A stretch of DNA of 64,000 nucleotides from Vibrio sp. SCSIO 43135. GTDB taxonomy: Bacteria; Pseudomonadota; Gammaproteobacteria; Enterobacterales; Vibrionaceae. Under the pieces are notes generated by a model. That model was not told where the DNA came from and made no database searches. It worked only from the letters and a program-made list of their open reading frames with translations. A program made the translations under genes and the position numbers. Below, piece by piece: positions 37,573 through 46,845 of this stretch. Numbering within the stretch: position 1 is the first letter of the stretch; the number at the start of each line of letters is the position of its first letter. The stretch lies in NCBI RefSeq assembly GCF_023716665.1, contig NZ_CP071859.1:186001-250000 (forward strand), written 5' to 3'.

Positions 37573-38730
37573 ATGTATCGAAACCTTTCCTTGTGTTTAG
37601 CGCTTTCGCTAGGCACCTCTTCGGCTTTTGCTGAAGTGAAACCTTTATTTGAAACGCCTGAAGATATGGAACCCACTTGGGTTGATAATATCTTGGAGCA
37701 TTTTGGCGCTGATGGTGAATTCGACGATAGCAAGTCAATTGATATGAGCTATCTACCCACAGCTTATTACACGCCTGAGAAAAAGTTTGGCGTTGGTGTG
37801 TTAATGGTTGGGGTGTATGACCTTGAAGACCAAATAGACAGTCAGCCTTCCTCTCTAGTGGTGAATTCATATATCTCAATGAATCGTTCTTACGGTGTGA
37901 CAATTGAGAACATGAACTATGTCAATGGTGGTAAGAATCGATTGTCCTTTGACGTAGAACTGCACAACGAAGCCGCAGTGTACTATGGCCAAGGGGTAGA
38001 TGCCGGAAATACTGAACAAAACAAGCACGAGTTTGAGGAGATTGTTTACTCCTTCAAACCGATGTGGATGACTGAGCTTTCAGACAACTACTTTTTAGGC
38101 TTTGGCGGTGATGTTACTTACGCTAAAGCGGAAAATTTAGAACGTGTGGAAGGCGATGAGTCTTTCCCATCTTTGTATGAGTTGCCGAGTAATTTAAGCT
38201 CGGGCGTTTTGCTTAGCAGTATTTATGACTCTCGAGATTATCGACTTAACGCAACCAAAGGGTGGTTATTCCAGGTTGATGCAGGTTTTTACTATAACGA
38301 CCATAGTGAATCGAGTTTCTCTAAATACGGTGTCGAGGTGGCGAATTATATTGCCCTTGAAAACATGCCGGGTTTGATTGCCTGGCAGGTAAAAGGGGAG
38401 TTTACTGGTGGAGACACGCCTTGGAACATGTTGCCTGATTTAGGTGGCTCTAGCGCGCTTCGTGGCCTTTACCAAGGGCAATACCGAGACGCAAATATGG
38501 CAATGGCACAAGTCGAATATCGATTACCAATCTTTCAACGTTATGGGATGGTTTTCTGGGGTGGAGCAGGTAATGTCGCTGATGAGATCTCAAACCTAAA
38601 CGATGACTTGCTGACCAGTGTAGGCACTGGCTTTCGATTCAGAGTCAAAGACCGTATCAATCTGAGAGTCGATATTGGTTACGCCGAAGGGGATACTAAT
38701 TTTTACTTGAACGTCAATGAGGTGTTTTAG
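37573..38730 (+). CDS. Omp85/BamA-like outer-membrane beta-barrel protein without POTRA domains
   Basis: This 385-residue protein has a signal peptide (MYRNLSLCLALSLGTSSAFA). The mature part is a run of amphipathic beta strands similar to the C-terminal barrel of the BamA/TamA surface-antigen family, including GGSSALRGLYQGQYRDANMAMAQVEYR, which resembles the conserved loop-6 (V/I)RG(F/Y) motif, and a final strand ending in F. There are no POTRA repeats ahead of it. It is four bases ahead of a DUF3108 gene. The function is unknown; an outer-membrane channel or insertion role is possible. Confidence 0.75.
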   Translation: MYRNLSLCLALSLGTSSAFAEVKPLFETPEDMEPTWVDNILEHFGADGEFDDSKSIDMSYLPTAYYTPEKKFGVGVLMVGVYDLEDQIDSQPSSLVVNSYISMNRSYGVTIENMNYVNGGKNRLSFDVELHNEAAVYYGQGVDAGNTEQNKHEFEEIVYSFKPMWMTELSDNYFLGFGGDVTYAKAENLERVEGDESFPSLYELPSNLSSGVLLSSIYDSRDYRLNATKGWLFQVDAGFYYNDHSESSFSKYGVEVANYIALENMPGLIAWQVKGEFTGGDTPWNMLPDLGGSSALRGLYQGQYRDANMAMAQVEYRLPIFQRYGMVFWGGAGNVADEISNLNDDLLTSVGTGFRFRVKDRINLRVDIGYAEGDTNFYLNVNEVF

Positions 38731-38733
38731 TCG

Positions 38734-39483
38734 ATGGGAGCACACCTTACTGGTTACCAATGGCTCTTCGCTATTTTGATTCTCTCTAGTGTTGGTCATG
38801 ACGCGTTGGCATCGGAGAGTTTACCTAGTGCAGATGATGGGGCAATGCAGCTGTGTGAAAAATCATTGGAGTACGCCCTTTATCTAGGTGGTATACGAAC
38901 CGGAAAAATGTCACGTGTGGAGTACTGGAAAGGCGATCAAGTTAATGCAACGAGTAAGAGTCGGGCCAGTATCTTGGGGATTGGGACTTCTTATCGGCAA
39001 GAGTCGAGCATGACATTCGATCACGATTTGCAGGCCTGGGTAACAAAATCATTCCATCAGATTGTCACCGGCTTCAAGAACCGAGATATGAAAGTGACTT
39101 TCCCTGAAGGCCCATATCGCTCAGATGTGGACTTAGATGGAGAAAAGCAAAGCTATTATAGCGATGAGATTCCGCTACGTGATCTGGATACCCTATCAGC
39201 GCAGATTCGCTTCAATCTGATTAATGGTTCAAAAGAATTTGAGTTAGTTAGGCAGGCATCGGATACCGTTGAGCCCTATCAATACACGGTGCTAGAAAGT
39301 GAAACGCTTGATCATGACAAATTCGGTAAGCTGACTTTAATTCCAGTCAAACAAGATGGAGCCGATGAGATTACCTTTTACATCGCACCTAGCCTTGATT
39401 ATCAAGTCGTAAAAGCAACCTATCATGGGTTTATTTTGAACGGTGTGGCTAAATTGACAGGATTTACATCCAGTTGTAATTGA
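38734..39483 (+). CDS. DUF3108-family periplasmic protein
   Basis: This protein of about 249 residues has a signal peptide (ending near DALAS) and the pattern of DUF3108 proteins, which are periplasmic and beta-rich: an early YALYLGGIRTGKMS segment, ILGIGTSYRQESSMTF, and a C-terminal DYQVVKATYHGFILNGVAKLTGF. The family has no established biochemical function. It starts four bases after the Omp85-like gene, so the two probably act together at the envelope. It is the last gene of the long uninterrupted plus-strand run that begins at 10927. Confidence 0.75.
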   Translation: MGAHLTGYQWLFAILILSSVGHDALASESLPSADDGAMQLCEKSLEYALYLGGIRTGKMSRVEYWKGDQVNATSKSRASILGIGTSYRQESSMTFDHDLQAWVTKSFHQIVTGFKNRDMKVTFPEGPYRSDVDLDGEKQSYYSDEIPLRDLDTLSAQIRFNLINGSKEFELVRQASDTVEPYQYTVLESETLDHDKFGKLTLIPVKQDGADEITFYIAPSLDYQVVKATYHGFILNGVAKLTGFTSSCN

Positions 39484-39607
39484 GGCTATAGCTTACACCC
39501 TTTATCCCCGCTATACTCCTTGTCTGAATTTATTGAGCCCTGCAGCCTTAAAGGCTCGTGGGTCTTAGCGAAACGTATTAACGATAAACATTGCAAGAGC
39601 ACAAGAT

Positions 39608-40042
39608 ATGCAAGAGTACATTGAGTTTTTCCAACAGAATATGATCCTATCTTTAGTATGGGTTGGTCTTTTTATCGCTCTAATTATGAGCATTGTGAAG
39701 TCGTCTACAGCGGCATATAAAGAAATTACAGCGTCTGAAACTACGCTATTGATGAATCGTGAAAACGGTGTAGTAGTGGATATCCGCTCGAAAGATGAAT
39801 TCAAAAAGGGTCACATTACCGATGCGGTTCACATTTTGCCTTCAGATATTAAAGCGAATAACTTGGGTAGCCTTGAAAACCACAAATCAGACCCAATCAT
39901 CGTTGTATGTAAAACAGGTCAAACTGCTCAAGAGAGCGCTAACCTATTAGCGAAAGCTGGCTTTGAAAAAGTAAACCTACTGAAAAACGGTTTGGTTGCT
40001 TGGAATGAAGCTAATCTACCTCTGGTTCGCGGTAAGAAGTAA
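39608..40042 (+). CDS. Membrane-anchored rhodanese-like protein (YibN type)
   Basis: This 144-residue protein has an N-terminal membrane helix (MILSLVWVGLFIALIMSIV) followed by a rhodanese domain with the catalytic cysteine in IIVVCKTGQTAQES. The domain would face the cytoplasm and may transfer sulfane sulfur, though the physiological substrate is unknown. It matches E. coli YibN in size and in its place next to secB. The glutaredoxin gene grxC that lies between yibN and secB in E. coli is absent here. Confidence 0.85.
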   Translation: MQEYIEFFQQNMILSLVWVGLFIALIMSIVKSSTAAYKEITASETTLLMNRENGVVVDIRSKDEFKKGHITDAVHILPSDIKANNLGSLENHKSDPIIVVCKTGQTAQESANLLAKAGFEKVNLLKNGLVAWNEANLPLVRGKK

Positions 40043-40190
40043 TTCTTTCGCCAACGCTTTGCCTAAAAAGGCAGCGCTTAACTGAGAGAGATGTGACGCT
40101 TTGCACGTAATAGCGGTTTAACCTAGTCAAGGTATGATCTCTCGGTTAGGCTCAAGGCAGATTTAGTAAACAGAATTTAAGGATTTAACA

Positions 40191-40661
40191 ATGGCTGAAG
40201 CAGCACCACAACAAGAAGCACAAAACTTCGCAATTCAACGTATCTTCCTAAAAGACGTTTCTTTCGAAGCGCCTAATTCACCAACAATGTTCCAAAAAGA
40301 GTGGAACCCTGATGTTAAGCTAGACCTTGACACTCAAAGCCGTGAGCTAGGTGAAGGTACATACGAAGTCGTTCTTCGTTTGACTGTGACAGTGAAGAAT
40401 GCAGAAGAGACTGCTTTCCTATGTGAAGTTCAACAAGGTGGTATTTTCACTGCAGATAAAATGGAAGCAGGCCAACTGGCTCATTGTCTAGGTGCATTCT
40501 GCCCTAACATTCTATTCCCATACGCACGTGAAACTATTTCAAGCCTAGTTGTTAAAGGTACGTTCCCTCAACTAAACCTTGCGCCAGTAAACTTTGATGC
40601 ATTGTTTATGAACTACCTACAGCAGCAAGCAGCTCAAGGTGAAGGCCAAGCTGAAGCGTAA
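40191..40661 (+). CDS. secB: SecB, protein-export chaperone
   Basis: SecB is the cytoplasmic tetrameric chaperone that holds precursor proteins unfolded and delivers them to SecA. The 156-residue acidic protein has [19 protein letters not shown], the core [28 protein letters not shown], and [31 protein letters not shown], all diagnostic. An AAGGA ribosome site precedes the ATG. It is followed by a hairpin terminator and then gpsA, the conserved gammaproteobacterial neighbour. Confidence 0.97.
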   Translation: MAEAAPQQEAQNFAIQRIFLKDVSFEAPNSPTMFQKEWNPDVKLDLDTQSRELGEGTYEVVLRLTVTVKNAEETAFLCEVQQGGIFTADKMEAGQLAHCLGAFCPNILFPYARETISSLVVKGTFPQLNLAPVNFDALFMNYLQQQAAQGEGQAEA

Positions 40662-40710
40662 TTTGGACACAGTCCTAGACGCTATTCGTTGGCGTTACTG
40701 CTAGTAAATA

Positions 40711-40755
40711 AAATGCACAAAGCATCTTCATTACGGTGCGATGTGCATTTTTTGT
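40711..40755 (+). terminator. Terminator after secB
   Basis: The outer stem AAATGCACA / TGTGCATTT (40711-40719 and 40742-40750) encloses a 22-base internal region and is followed by TTTTG. It resembles an intrinsic terminator, with some read-through to gpsA expected because the loop is large. Confidence 0.6.
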
Positions 40756-40787
40756 TTTATCTTTATGATTAGTTATCGGGCGGAACA

Positions 40788-41843
40788 ATGACACAATCCA
40801 ATCAACCTCATGCACAAAGCGCTGACAGTGTTTACGGAAAAGAAGTCACAATGTCGGTAATCGGTGCAGGTTCTTACGGCACTTCCCTAGCGATTTCTTT
40901 GGCTCGTAATGGTGCGAATGTCGTTCTATGGGGACATGAGCCAGGGCATATGAGCAAATTAGAAGCTGACCGTGCTAACCACGAGTTTCTGCCAGGCATC
41001 GACTTTCCAGAATCGTTGATTATTGAATCAGATCTAGCCAAAGCTGTGTCTGCGAGCCGTGATTTGCTGGTGGTAGTGCCAAGCCATGTATTTGGTATTG
41101 TATTGAATAGCTTGAAGCCTCATCTTCGAGAAGATACCCGCATCTGCTGGGCGACCAAAGGTCTCGAGCCGGAAACTGGTCGCTTGCTTAAAGAAGTGGC
41201 TCATGATGCTATTGGTGAAGGTTATTCACTTGCAGTACTTTCGGGACCAACATTTGCCAAAGAATTAGCGATGGGCATGCCCACTGCGATTTCTGTTGCC
41301 TCTCCAGATGCTGAGTTCGTTTCTGATCTACAAGAGAAAATTCACTGTAGCAAAACTTTCCGTGTCTACGCCAATAATGACTTTATTGGTATGCAATTGG
41401 GTGGCGCAGTGAAAAACGTCATCGCAATCGGCGCCGGTATGTCGGATGGTATTGGTTTTGGTGCTAATGCTCGAACTGCGTTAATCACCCGTGGGTTAGC
41501 TGAAATGACACGTTTAGGAGCGGCTTTAGGTGCCGAACCTGAAACTTTTATGGGGATGGCTGGCCTAGGTGATCTAGTTTTAACCTGTACTGACAATCAG
41601 TCGCGTAACCGCCGCTTTGGTTTGGCGCTTGGCCAAGGTAAAGATGTCGATACTGCTCAAGAAGAGATTGGCCAAGTGGTTGAAGGGTATCGCAATACCA
41701 AAGAAGTGTGGCTGCTGGCTGATCGTATGGGTGTGGAAATGCCAATCGTCGAGCAAATCTATCAAGTGTTGTATCAAGGAAAAGACGCCCGTTTAGCGGC
41801 GCAAGATCTATTGGCTCGTGACAAAAAGTCTGAAGGCAAGTAG
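40788..41843 (+). CDS. gpsA: Glycerol-3-phosphate dehydrogenase [NAD(P)+]
   Basis: GpsA reduces dihydroxyacetone phosphate to sn-glycerol-3-phosphate for phospholipid synthesis. It has 351 residues. The Rossmann motif [42 protein letters not shown], and the catalytic [17 protein letters not shown] with [20 protein letters not shown] are all conserved. The first ~20 residues before the Rossmann fold vary among vibrios, so the exact start is less certain than the family. The GGCGGAACA stretch before the ATG could serve as the ribosome site. Confidence 0.96.
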   Translation: MTQSNQPHAQSADSVYGKEVTMSVIGAGSYGTSLAISLARNGANVVLWGHEPGHMSKLEADRANHEFLPGIDFPESLIIESDLAKAVSASRDLLVVVPSHVFGIVLNSLKPHLREDTRICWATKGLEPETGRLLKEVAHDAIGEGYSLAVLSGPTFAKELAMGMPTAISVASPDAEFVSDLQEKIHCSKTFRVYANNDFIGMQLGGAVKNVIAIGAGMSDGIGFGANARTALITRGLAEMTRLGAALGAEPETFMGMAGLGDLVLTCTDNQSRNRRFGLALGQGKDVDTAQEEIGQVVEGYRNTKEVWLLADRMGVEMPIVEQIYQVLYQGKDARLAAQDLLARDKKSEGK

Positions 41844-41900
41844 ATTGGGAAGTGCGCGAGTCAACTTAGTTATGTCAGGCTCGCGATTAGGGAAGAATAA

Positions 41901-42722
41901 ATGAAACATTGCGAAAAACAGAAAGTATGGAAAGCGATTGTTCGTGAGGCGAGAGAGCAATCTGAACAAGAGCCAATGTTGGCGAGCTTTTACCATGCGA
42001 CCATCATCAAGCACGATAGTTTAGCCGCAGCGCTCAGCTATATTTTGGCGAACAAACTGAAGACTGCTTCAATGCCAGCTATGGCGGTGAGGGAAGTTGT
42101 TGAAGAAGCGTTTGCCGCAGATCCATCCATTACCGAATCTGCCGCTTGTGATATCTGTGCTACGGTTAACCGTGACCCTGCGGTCGCAATGTACTCTATG
42201 CCGCTGCTGTACCTAAAAGGTTACCATGCTCTGCAAGGTTACCGAGTTGCGAACTGGTTATGGAAACAAGGCCGTATTGCACTGGCTACCTATTTACAAA
42301 ACCAGATCTCTGTAGCATGCCAAGTGGATATTCACCCTGCTGCGCGAATTGGTAAGGCGATCATGCTCGACCATGCGACAGGTATCGTCATCGGTGAAAC
42401 GGCAGTGGTTGAAAACGATGTGTCTATTCTTCAGGATGTCACATTAGGTGGTACCGGCAAAGAGTGCGGCGATCGTCACCCTAAAATCCGAGAAGGCGTG
42501 ATGATAGGTGCAGGGGCGAAAATACTTGGCAATATTGAAGTTGGTGAAGGTGCCAAAATTGGCTCTTGCTCCGTTGTCCTTCAACCTGTACCCGCTCATA
42601 CCACCGTTGCTGGTGTGCCTGCTAAGATTGTTGGTCGTCCGAAAACGGATAAACCGTCATTGGATATGGATCAGCAGTTTAATGGCAAATCACAAAGCTT
42701 TATTGGTGGTGACGGAATCTAA
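41901..42722 (+). CDS. cysE: Serine O-acetyltransferase
   Basis: CysE makes O-acetylserine from serine and acetyl-CoA, the first committed step of cysteine synthesis. The 273-residue protein has an N-terminal helical domain and a left-handed beta-helix of hexapeptide repeats. The region IHPAARIGKAIMLDHATGIVIGET and the segment LGGTGKECGDRHPKI include the catalytic Asp/His pair and acetyl-CoA-binding residues. It is 57 bases after gpsA and ends at an intrinsic terminator facing aphA. Confidence 0.96.
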   Translation: MKHCEKQKVWKAIVREAREQSEQEPMLASFYHATIIKHDSLAAALSYILANKLKTASMPAMAVREVVEEAFAADPSITESAACDICATVNRDPAVAMYSMPLLYLKGYHALQGYRVANWLWKQGRIALATYLQNQISVACQVDIHPAARIGKAIMLDHATGIVIGETAVVENDVSILQDVTLGGTGKECGDRHPKIREGVMIGAGAKILGNIEVGEGAKIGSCSVVLQPVPAHTTVAGVPAKIVGRPKTDKPSLDMDQQFNGKSQSFIGGDGI

Positions 42723-42744
42723 ACTGATACCGAGCTGTATACTT

Positions 42745-42776
42745 AAAGAGTTAGCGTTTTCGCTAGCTCTTTTTTG
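42745..42776 (+). terminator. Terminator after cysE
   Basis: The stem AAGAGTTAGCG / CGCTAGCTCTT has a TTTT loop and is followed by a T-run. It is a strong intrinsic terminator for the gpsA-cysE transcript. Confidence 0.85.
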
Positions 42777-42800
42777 TTTCAGGTAAACCTTTTGATTCCA

Positions 42801-42828
42801 ATAAAAAAGGCTGCCAATTGGCAGCCTA
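42801..42828 (-). terminator. Terminator after aphA
   Basis: The self-complementary stem AGGCTGCCAATTGGCAGCCT (42808-42827) is preceded on the plus strand by AAAAAA, which becomes a T-run in the minus direction. It ends the aphA transcript. Confidence 0.82.
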
Positions 42829-42846
42829 ACTTTTGATTATTGTCAT

Positions 42847-43386
42847 TTAAGACAGTGCATCAAGTTCTGTAAGCGTTTCTTCTGCCCAAGTGATCCAAGC
42901 TTGGCGAAGCAGCAGATTGCGACGAAGCGTTAAGCGCTCTAAACGCTGCTGCTTGTCTAGAGTAGCTGGGGTCGCATAGTAAGCTGTTTCAATTTCTTGA
43001 TAGTGTGATACTAGCTTACGAGACTCTTCAACTAGCTCTGAAAGTTGTGTTTTAAAAGGTGCAGAGGCTTGAACGGCACAAGCCATGAGCTTAGCTGAAA
43101 ACTCATCACGTACTGTTGGGTGAGCTGTAGGTTGGTCGAACCATTCACCAAGAGCGCTGCGCCCTGAATCAGTGATTGAATAAACCTTACGGTCTGGTTT
43201 GCCTTCTTGAGGCTCTAGTACACAGGTGACAAGCTCATTTTGAGCCATTTTGTTAAGCTCACGGTACACTTGCTGGTGGCTAGCTTTCCAAAAGTAACCA
43301 ATGCTCGCAGAGAACTCTTTAGTAATGTCGTATCCGGTAGCATCACGAGTGCTTAAAACGGTTAGGATAACGTGTGGTAATGACAT
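42847..43386 (-). CDS. aphA: AphA, PadR-family quorum-sensing and virulence regulator
   Basis: AphA is the low-cell-density master regulator of vibrios, acting opposite LuxR/HapR and, in V. cholerae, activating tcpPH with AphB. The 179-residue protein has the winged-helix N-terminus MSLPHVILTVLSTRDATGYDITKEFSASIGYFWKASHQQVYREL and the PadR-type C-terminal dimerisation helices, near-identical to V. cholerae AphA by eye. I chose the start beginning MSLPHV rather than the longer open frame. The leader contains two copies of a motif complementary to Qrr sRNAs, consistent with the known post-transcriptional activation. Confidence 0.96.
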   Translation of the reverse strand: MSLPHVILTVLSTRDATGYDITKEFSASIGYFWKASHQQVYRELNKMAQNELVTCVLEPQEGKPDRKVYSITDSGRSALGEWFDQPTAHPTVRDEFSAKLMACAVQASAPFKTQLSELVEESRKLVSHYQEIETAYYATPATLDKQQRLERLTLRRNLLLRQAWITWAEETLTELDALS

Positions 43387-43453
43387 GTCTTCAATCCAAA
43401 TGATCAATGATGCCAGTATCAAAAGTAACGAAGAGTATTGGAGGCGGATATCT

Positions 43454-43486
43454 TTTCTAAGCTAGGCTCAAACTTTCTAAGCTAGG
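43454..43486 (-). repeat. Direct repeat in aphA leader, candidate double Qrr pairing site
   Basis: Two copies of a 13-base unit start 20 bases apart. On the aphA mRNA strand each reads CCTAGCTTAGAAA and contains GCUUAGAA, the complement of UUCUAAGC. That matches the 5' stem-loop segment present in Qrr2-type sRNAs and absent from Qrr1, as I recall it from published work on aphA regulation. They lie 68-100 bases before the aphA start codon. Confidence 0.6.
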
Positions 43487-43890
43487 TTTAAAGTAGATAA
43501 GGTGCGTTCAATACATGCCAGATCGTTTCTGTTGAGTGGCACAAATAAAACAATTTTGCTTAAGCGTTAAATGCACTTCTGTGGTGCTTATTTAGTTTCG
43601 TTGCTTGAAGCAATACCAACTTTATATTGTCGGTTCTGTCACCTTGGTTAAGCCGTATGTCACCTAGAGTGAGTACCTAGAGAGGTATCTAAGCTACGAG
43701 TTATGGGTATTAATTTGTTCTCGTAGTGGAGCAGTAGTATATCTAAATAATAAGCATAAAGTGGAATAGATGGCCAGTTTTGCCTAAAAAGCTGACAAAA
43801 AACTCAATAGTGGTTTTGTTATGGTTGATAGTACTGGTTTTGTGGGATCTTTTGTCTGGTTTTTGAATTTAAAATGAAGTGTTGAGCAAA

Positions 43891-43923
43891 TTGGCAGATG
43901 AATAAAAAGTATCCATCTGCCAA
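43891..43923 (-). terminator. Hairpin after ppc
   Basis: The ten-base stem TTGGCAGATG / CATCTGCCAA lies 13 bases past the ppc stop. The minus strand downstream lacks a clear T-run (TTTGCTC), so termination may be inefficient or the hairpin may mainly protect the mRNA end. Confidence 0.5.
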
Positions 43924-43935
43924 TTGAGCAGGCTG

Positions 43936-46569
43936 TTAGCCAGTATTTCGCATACCTGCGGCAATACCAGCAATCGTAACCATGAGTGCTTCTTCTAATT
44001 CAGGTGAAGACTCCTCATTTTGTCGAGTACGGTACAGCAGTTCTGCTTGTAGCATGTTCAATGGCTCAACGTAGATGTTACGCAAACGAATAGACTCTAG
44101 GCCCCATGGGTCGCTTTGCATTAGGTTCTCGTTGTTTTCCACATTCAATACAGCTTTGATGTCCTTTTGCAGTTGATCTCGTAGACGATCACCCAGTGGA
44201 AGTAATGGCTCATCAACCAGGCGCTCATCGTAGTAACGTGAAATCTCCATGTTACACTTGGTGTATACCATCTCCAGCATGCCTAAGCGAGTGGAGAAGA
44301 ACGGCCATTCACGACACATTTCTTCCAGCAGCGCTTGATGTCCTTTATCGACAGAGTATTGAATCGCTTCACCAGCACCTAACCATGCAGGAAGAACAAG
44401 ACGGTTTTGACTCCATGAGAATATCCATGGGATTGCACGTAAACTTTCTACGCCACCTTTTGGATTACGCTTCGCTGGGCGAGAGCCCAATGGAAGTTTA
44501 CCAAGCTCAAGTTCAGGAGTGGCTTGACGGAAATATGGAACAAAGTCCGCTTCACCACGCACTACGCTGCGGTAAGACTCACAACTAACTTCAGATAGCA
44601 CGTTCATTAGATCGCGCCACTCTTGTTTAGGCTCTGGTGGTGGCAGTAAGTTCGCTTCTAAGATTGCACTTGCATACAAACTAAAGCTGTTGACTGCCAC
44701 TTCTGGTAAGCCAAGCTTGAAGCGAATCATCTCACCTTGTTCAGTAACACGTAGGCCACCTTTCAAACTCTTTGGCGGTTGAGAAAGTAGTGCAGCATGA
44801 GCTGGCGCGCCACCGCGGCCAATTGTGCCGCCACGGCCATGGAATAGAGTCAGCTCTACCCCTTCTTCCTCAGCAACTTTAACTAAGGATTCCATCGCAT
44901 GGTATTGAGCCCAACCTGCAGACATTACACCGGCATCTTTTGCTGAATCAGAGTAGCCAATCATGACCATTTGATGATTCTGAATAAAGCCACGGTATAG
45001 GTCGATACCCATTAGCTGTTTGACTACTGATTCAGCGTTGTTGAGGTCATCCAATGTTTCGAACAGAGGACATACATCCATGCGGTAAGGACATCCTGAT
45101 TCTTGCAGGAGTAAGTGAACTGCAAGGACATCGGAAGCTGTGCGAGCCATCGAAATCACATAGGCACCAAAGGCTTCTCGTGGTTGAGCAGCTACGATCT
45201 TACACGTATCCAGTACTTCCTTAACAGCTTCAGAAGGTTCCCAGTCGCGCGGGAGCAGTGGGCGCTTGGAAGCCAGCTCGTTAGTTAGGAAGGCAACTTT
45301 GTCTTGCTCACTCCACTGATCGTAGTCGCCGATACCTAGGTAGCGAGTCAACTCTGACAGTACATCGGAGTGTCGGGTGCTTTCTTGACGGATATCGAGG
45401 CGAACCAGATGCACGCCAAACGCTTTAATGCGGCGTAGAGTATCGAGCAACGAGCCATCGGCAATGATGCCCATGCCACACTCATGCAGCGATTGGTAGC
45501 ACGCATATAGAGGTTCCCAAAGCTGTTCAATTTTTTGTAGCGGCGCTTTCACTGCCAGTTTTTGGCCATGAATCTTCGCGTCTAGAATGTCTTTGGTTTC
45601 TGTGAGTAGGGCACGTAACTCTTTCAATACCGCACGGTAAGGTTCATGCTCATCTTCACCAGCAAGCGCGCGTACCGCGTCGTTGCATTGTGTCATCGAC
45701 AGTTCGCTAACGAGCTCATTGATATCGTTTAGGTAAAGATCTGCCGCTTTCCATCTCGAAAGTAGCATGACTTCGCGTGTGATGGTGTGAGTGACAAATG
45801 GGTTACCGTCGCGATCGCCACCCATCCAAGATGAGAAGTGAACAGGTCGTGCGTCAATAGGTAGCCCTTCACCAAGGTAGCCTTCTAGGCGTTGGTCGAG
45901 TTCACGTAGGAAATCTGGAACCGCTTCCCACAGTGAATTCTCAACCACAGCAAATCCCCACTTCGCTTCATCAAGTGGTGTAGGGCGCTGTTTACGGATA
46001 GTGTCGGAGTGCCAGCTTTGAGCAATCAATTGTTCTAAGCGTCGCTCTGTTTTACGGCGTTCTTTTTCTGATAAGTCACCCAGCTCTAGTTTTGAAAGGC
46101 ACTTATTAATCTTCACTAGTTTGTGAATCATTGTGCGACGAGTAATTTCAGTTGGGTGCGCAGTTAGTACCAACTCAATATTAAGGTCGCGAACGGCCTG
46201 AGCGGTGTCTAGTTTGCTGATGTCTTGCTGGCTAAGTTTGGAGAACAGCGTGTTTAGCGCATCGGGTTCACAAACGTTAGCATCACAGTGGCGAGAAATT
46301 GTGTGGTATTGCTCGGCCATGTTGGTCAGGTTGAGAAATTGGTTGAATGCATGAGCAACTGGGGTGAGCTGTTCATTCGGCAGGCTTTTGATTTCTTCAA
46401 TCAAGCTGTCGCGATCTTGTTGATTGCCTGCGAGGGCGGACTTGGAAAGTTTACGAATGGTTTCTACTTTCTCTAGAAGTACGTCACCATGTGCATCCTT
46501 GATGGTGTTGCCAAGCAAGTGTCCTAGCATGCTCACATTGCTTCTAAGAGCGGAGTATTTCTCGTTCAT
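43936..46569 (-). CDS. ppc: Phosphoenolpyruvate carboxylase
   Basis: Ppc carboxylates PEP to oxaloacetate, replenishing the TCA cycle. The 877-residue protein has the catalytic histidine in [15 protein letters not shown], the glycine-rich loop [17 protein letters not shown], and the conserved C-terminal tail ending NTG that completes the active site. I start at the ATG giving [16 protein letters not shown], matching E. coli, with AGGA seven bases upstream; the open frame extends 11 codons further. The length is normal for the bacterial family. Confidence 0.97.
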   Translation of the reverse strand: MNEKYSALRSNVSMLGHLLGNTIKDAHGDVLLEKVETIRKLSKSALAGNQQDRDSLIEEIKSLPNEQLTPVAHAFNQFLNLTNMAEQYHTISRHCDANVCEPDALNTLFSKLSQQDISKLDTAQAVRDLNIELVLTAHPTEITRRTMIHKLVKINKCLSKLELGDLSEKERRKTERRLEQLIAQSWHSDTIRKQRPTPLDEAKWGFAVVENSLWEAVPDFLRELDQRLEGYLGEGLPIDARPVHFSSWMGGDRDGNPFVTHTITREVMLLSRWKAADLYLNDINELVSELSMTQCNDAVRALAGEDEHEPYRAVLKELRALLTETKDILDAKIHGQKLAVKAPLQKIEQLWEPLYACYQSLHECGMGIIADGSLLDTLRRIKAFGVHLVRLDIRQESTRHSDVLSELTRYLGIGDYDQWSEQDKVAFLTNELASKRPLLPRDWEPSEAVKEVLDTCKIVAAQPREAFGAYVISMARTASDVLAVHLLLQESGCPYRMDVCPLFETLDDLNNAESVVKQLMGIDLYRGFIQNHQMVMIGYSDSAKDAGVMSAGWAQYHAMESLVKVAEEEGVELTLFHGRGGTIGRGGAPAHAALLSQPPKSLKGGLRVTEQGEMIRFKLGLPEVAVNSFSLYASAILEANLLPPPEPKQEWRDLMNVLSEVSCESYRSVVRGEADFVPYFRQATPELELGKLPLGSRPAKRNPKGGVESLRAIPWIFSWSQNRLVLPAWLGAGEAIQYSVDKGHQALLEEMCREWPFFSTRLGMLEMVYTKCNMEISRYYDERLVDEPLLPLGDRLRDQLQKDIKAVLNVENNENLMQSDPWGLESIRLRNIYVEPLNMLQAELLYRTRQNEESSPELEEALMVTIAGIAAGMRNTG

Positions 46570-46810
46570 TGTCATCCTGCCTTGTAAAAAAATTACATCC
46601 AATGTTCCTTGTTAAGTACACAATCTAGCGAAAAGTGTTGTATGGAGTCAAATAAAGCCGTCTAAGATTGCATTTATTATGCAAGTGAGTGTTGATAAGC
46701 TTTTGAAGCAGTTAGTTTTATTGATATTGAAATTTTATTACAAGGAGTAAAGGGCGTTTTTAGTTCAGGAGAAAAAGTTGAAGTGGCTCGAAATAAGTGT
46801 AGAGAAAGGA

Positions 46811-46838
46811 TGAGGCTGACAGCAAAGCATCAGCCTCA
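46811..46838 (-). terminator. Hairpin after argE
   Basis: The stem TGAGGCTGA / TCAGCCTCA has a ten-base loop and lies eight bases past the argE stop. In the minus direction it is followed by TCCTTTCTCT, a pyrimidine run rather than a true T-run, so it is a moderate terminator. Confidence 0.55.
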
Positions 46839-46845
46839 CTGAATT

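Larger units (their letters stand above)
43387..43935. promoter_or_regulatory. Long aphA-ppc intergenic region with aphA leader
   Basis: This gene-free stretch of 549 bases lies between two genes read in the same (minus) direction. It should hold the aphA promoter and a long leader. Visible structure: a 20-base-period direct repeat TTTCTAAGCTAGG at 43454-43466 and 43474-43486, a related TATCTAAGCTACG at 43686-43698, a direct repeat ACCTAGAG at 43662-43669 and 43675-43682, and the ppc 3' hairpin at 43891-43923. A TTGATAG at 43824-43830 is at best a weak LuxR half-site. No convincing open frame is present. Confidence 0.6.

Noticed and set aside
43662..43682. GTCACCTAG resembling the conserved Qrr core, suggesting a Qrr sRNA gene upstream of aphA
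   Set aside because: Only nine bases match; the rest of the conserved Qrr core and the terminator are absent.
43819..43837. Candidate LuxR/HapR site in the aphA-ppc intergenic region
   Set aside because: Only one TTGATA-like half is present and the position, about 440 bases from the aphA start, is not compelling.
44196..44588. Open frame of 130 codons on the plus strand inside ppc
   Set aside because: Opposite-strand shadow of a conserved catalytic region of ppc; no family features of its own.
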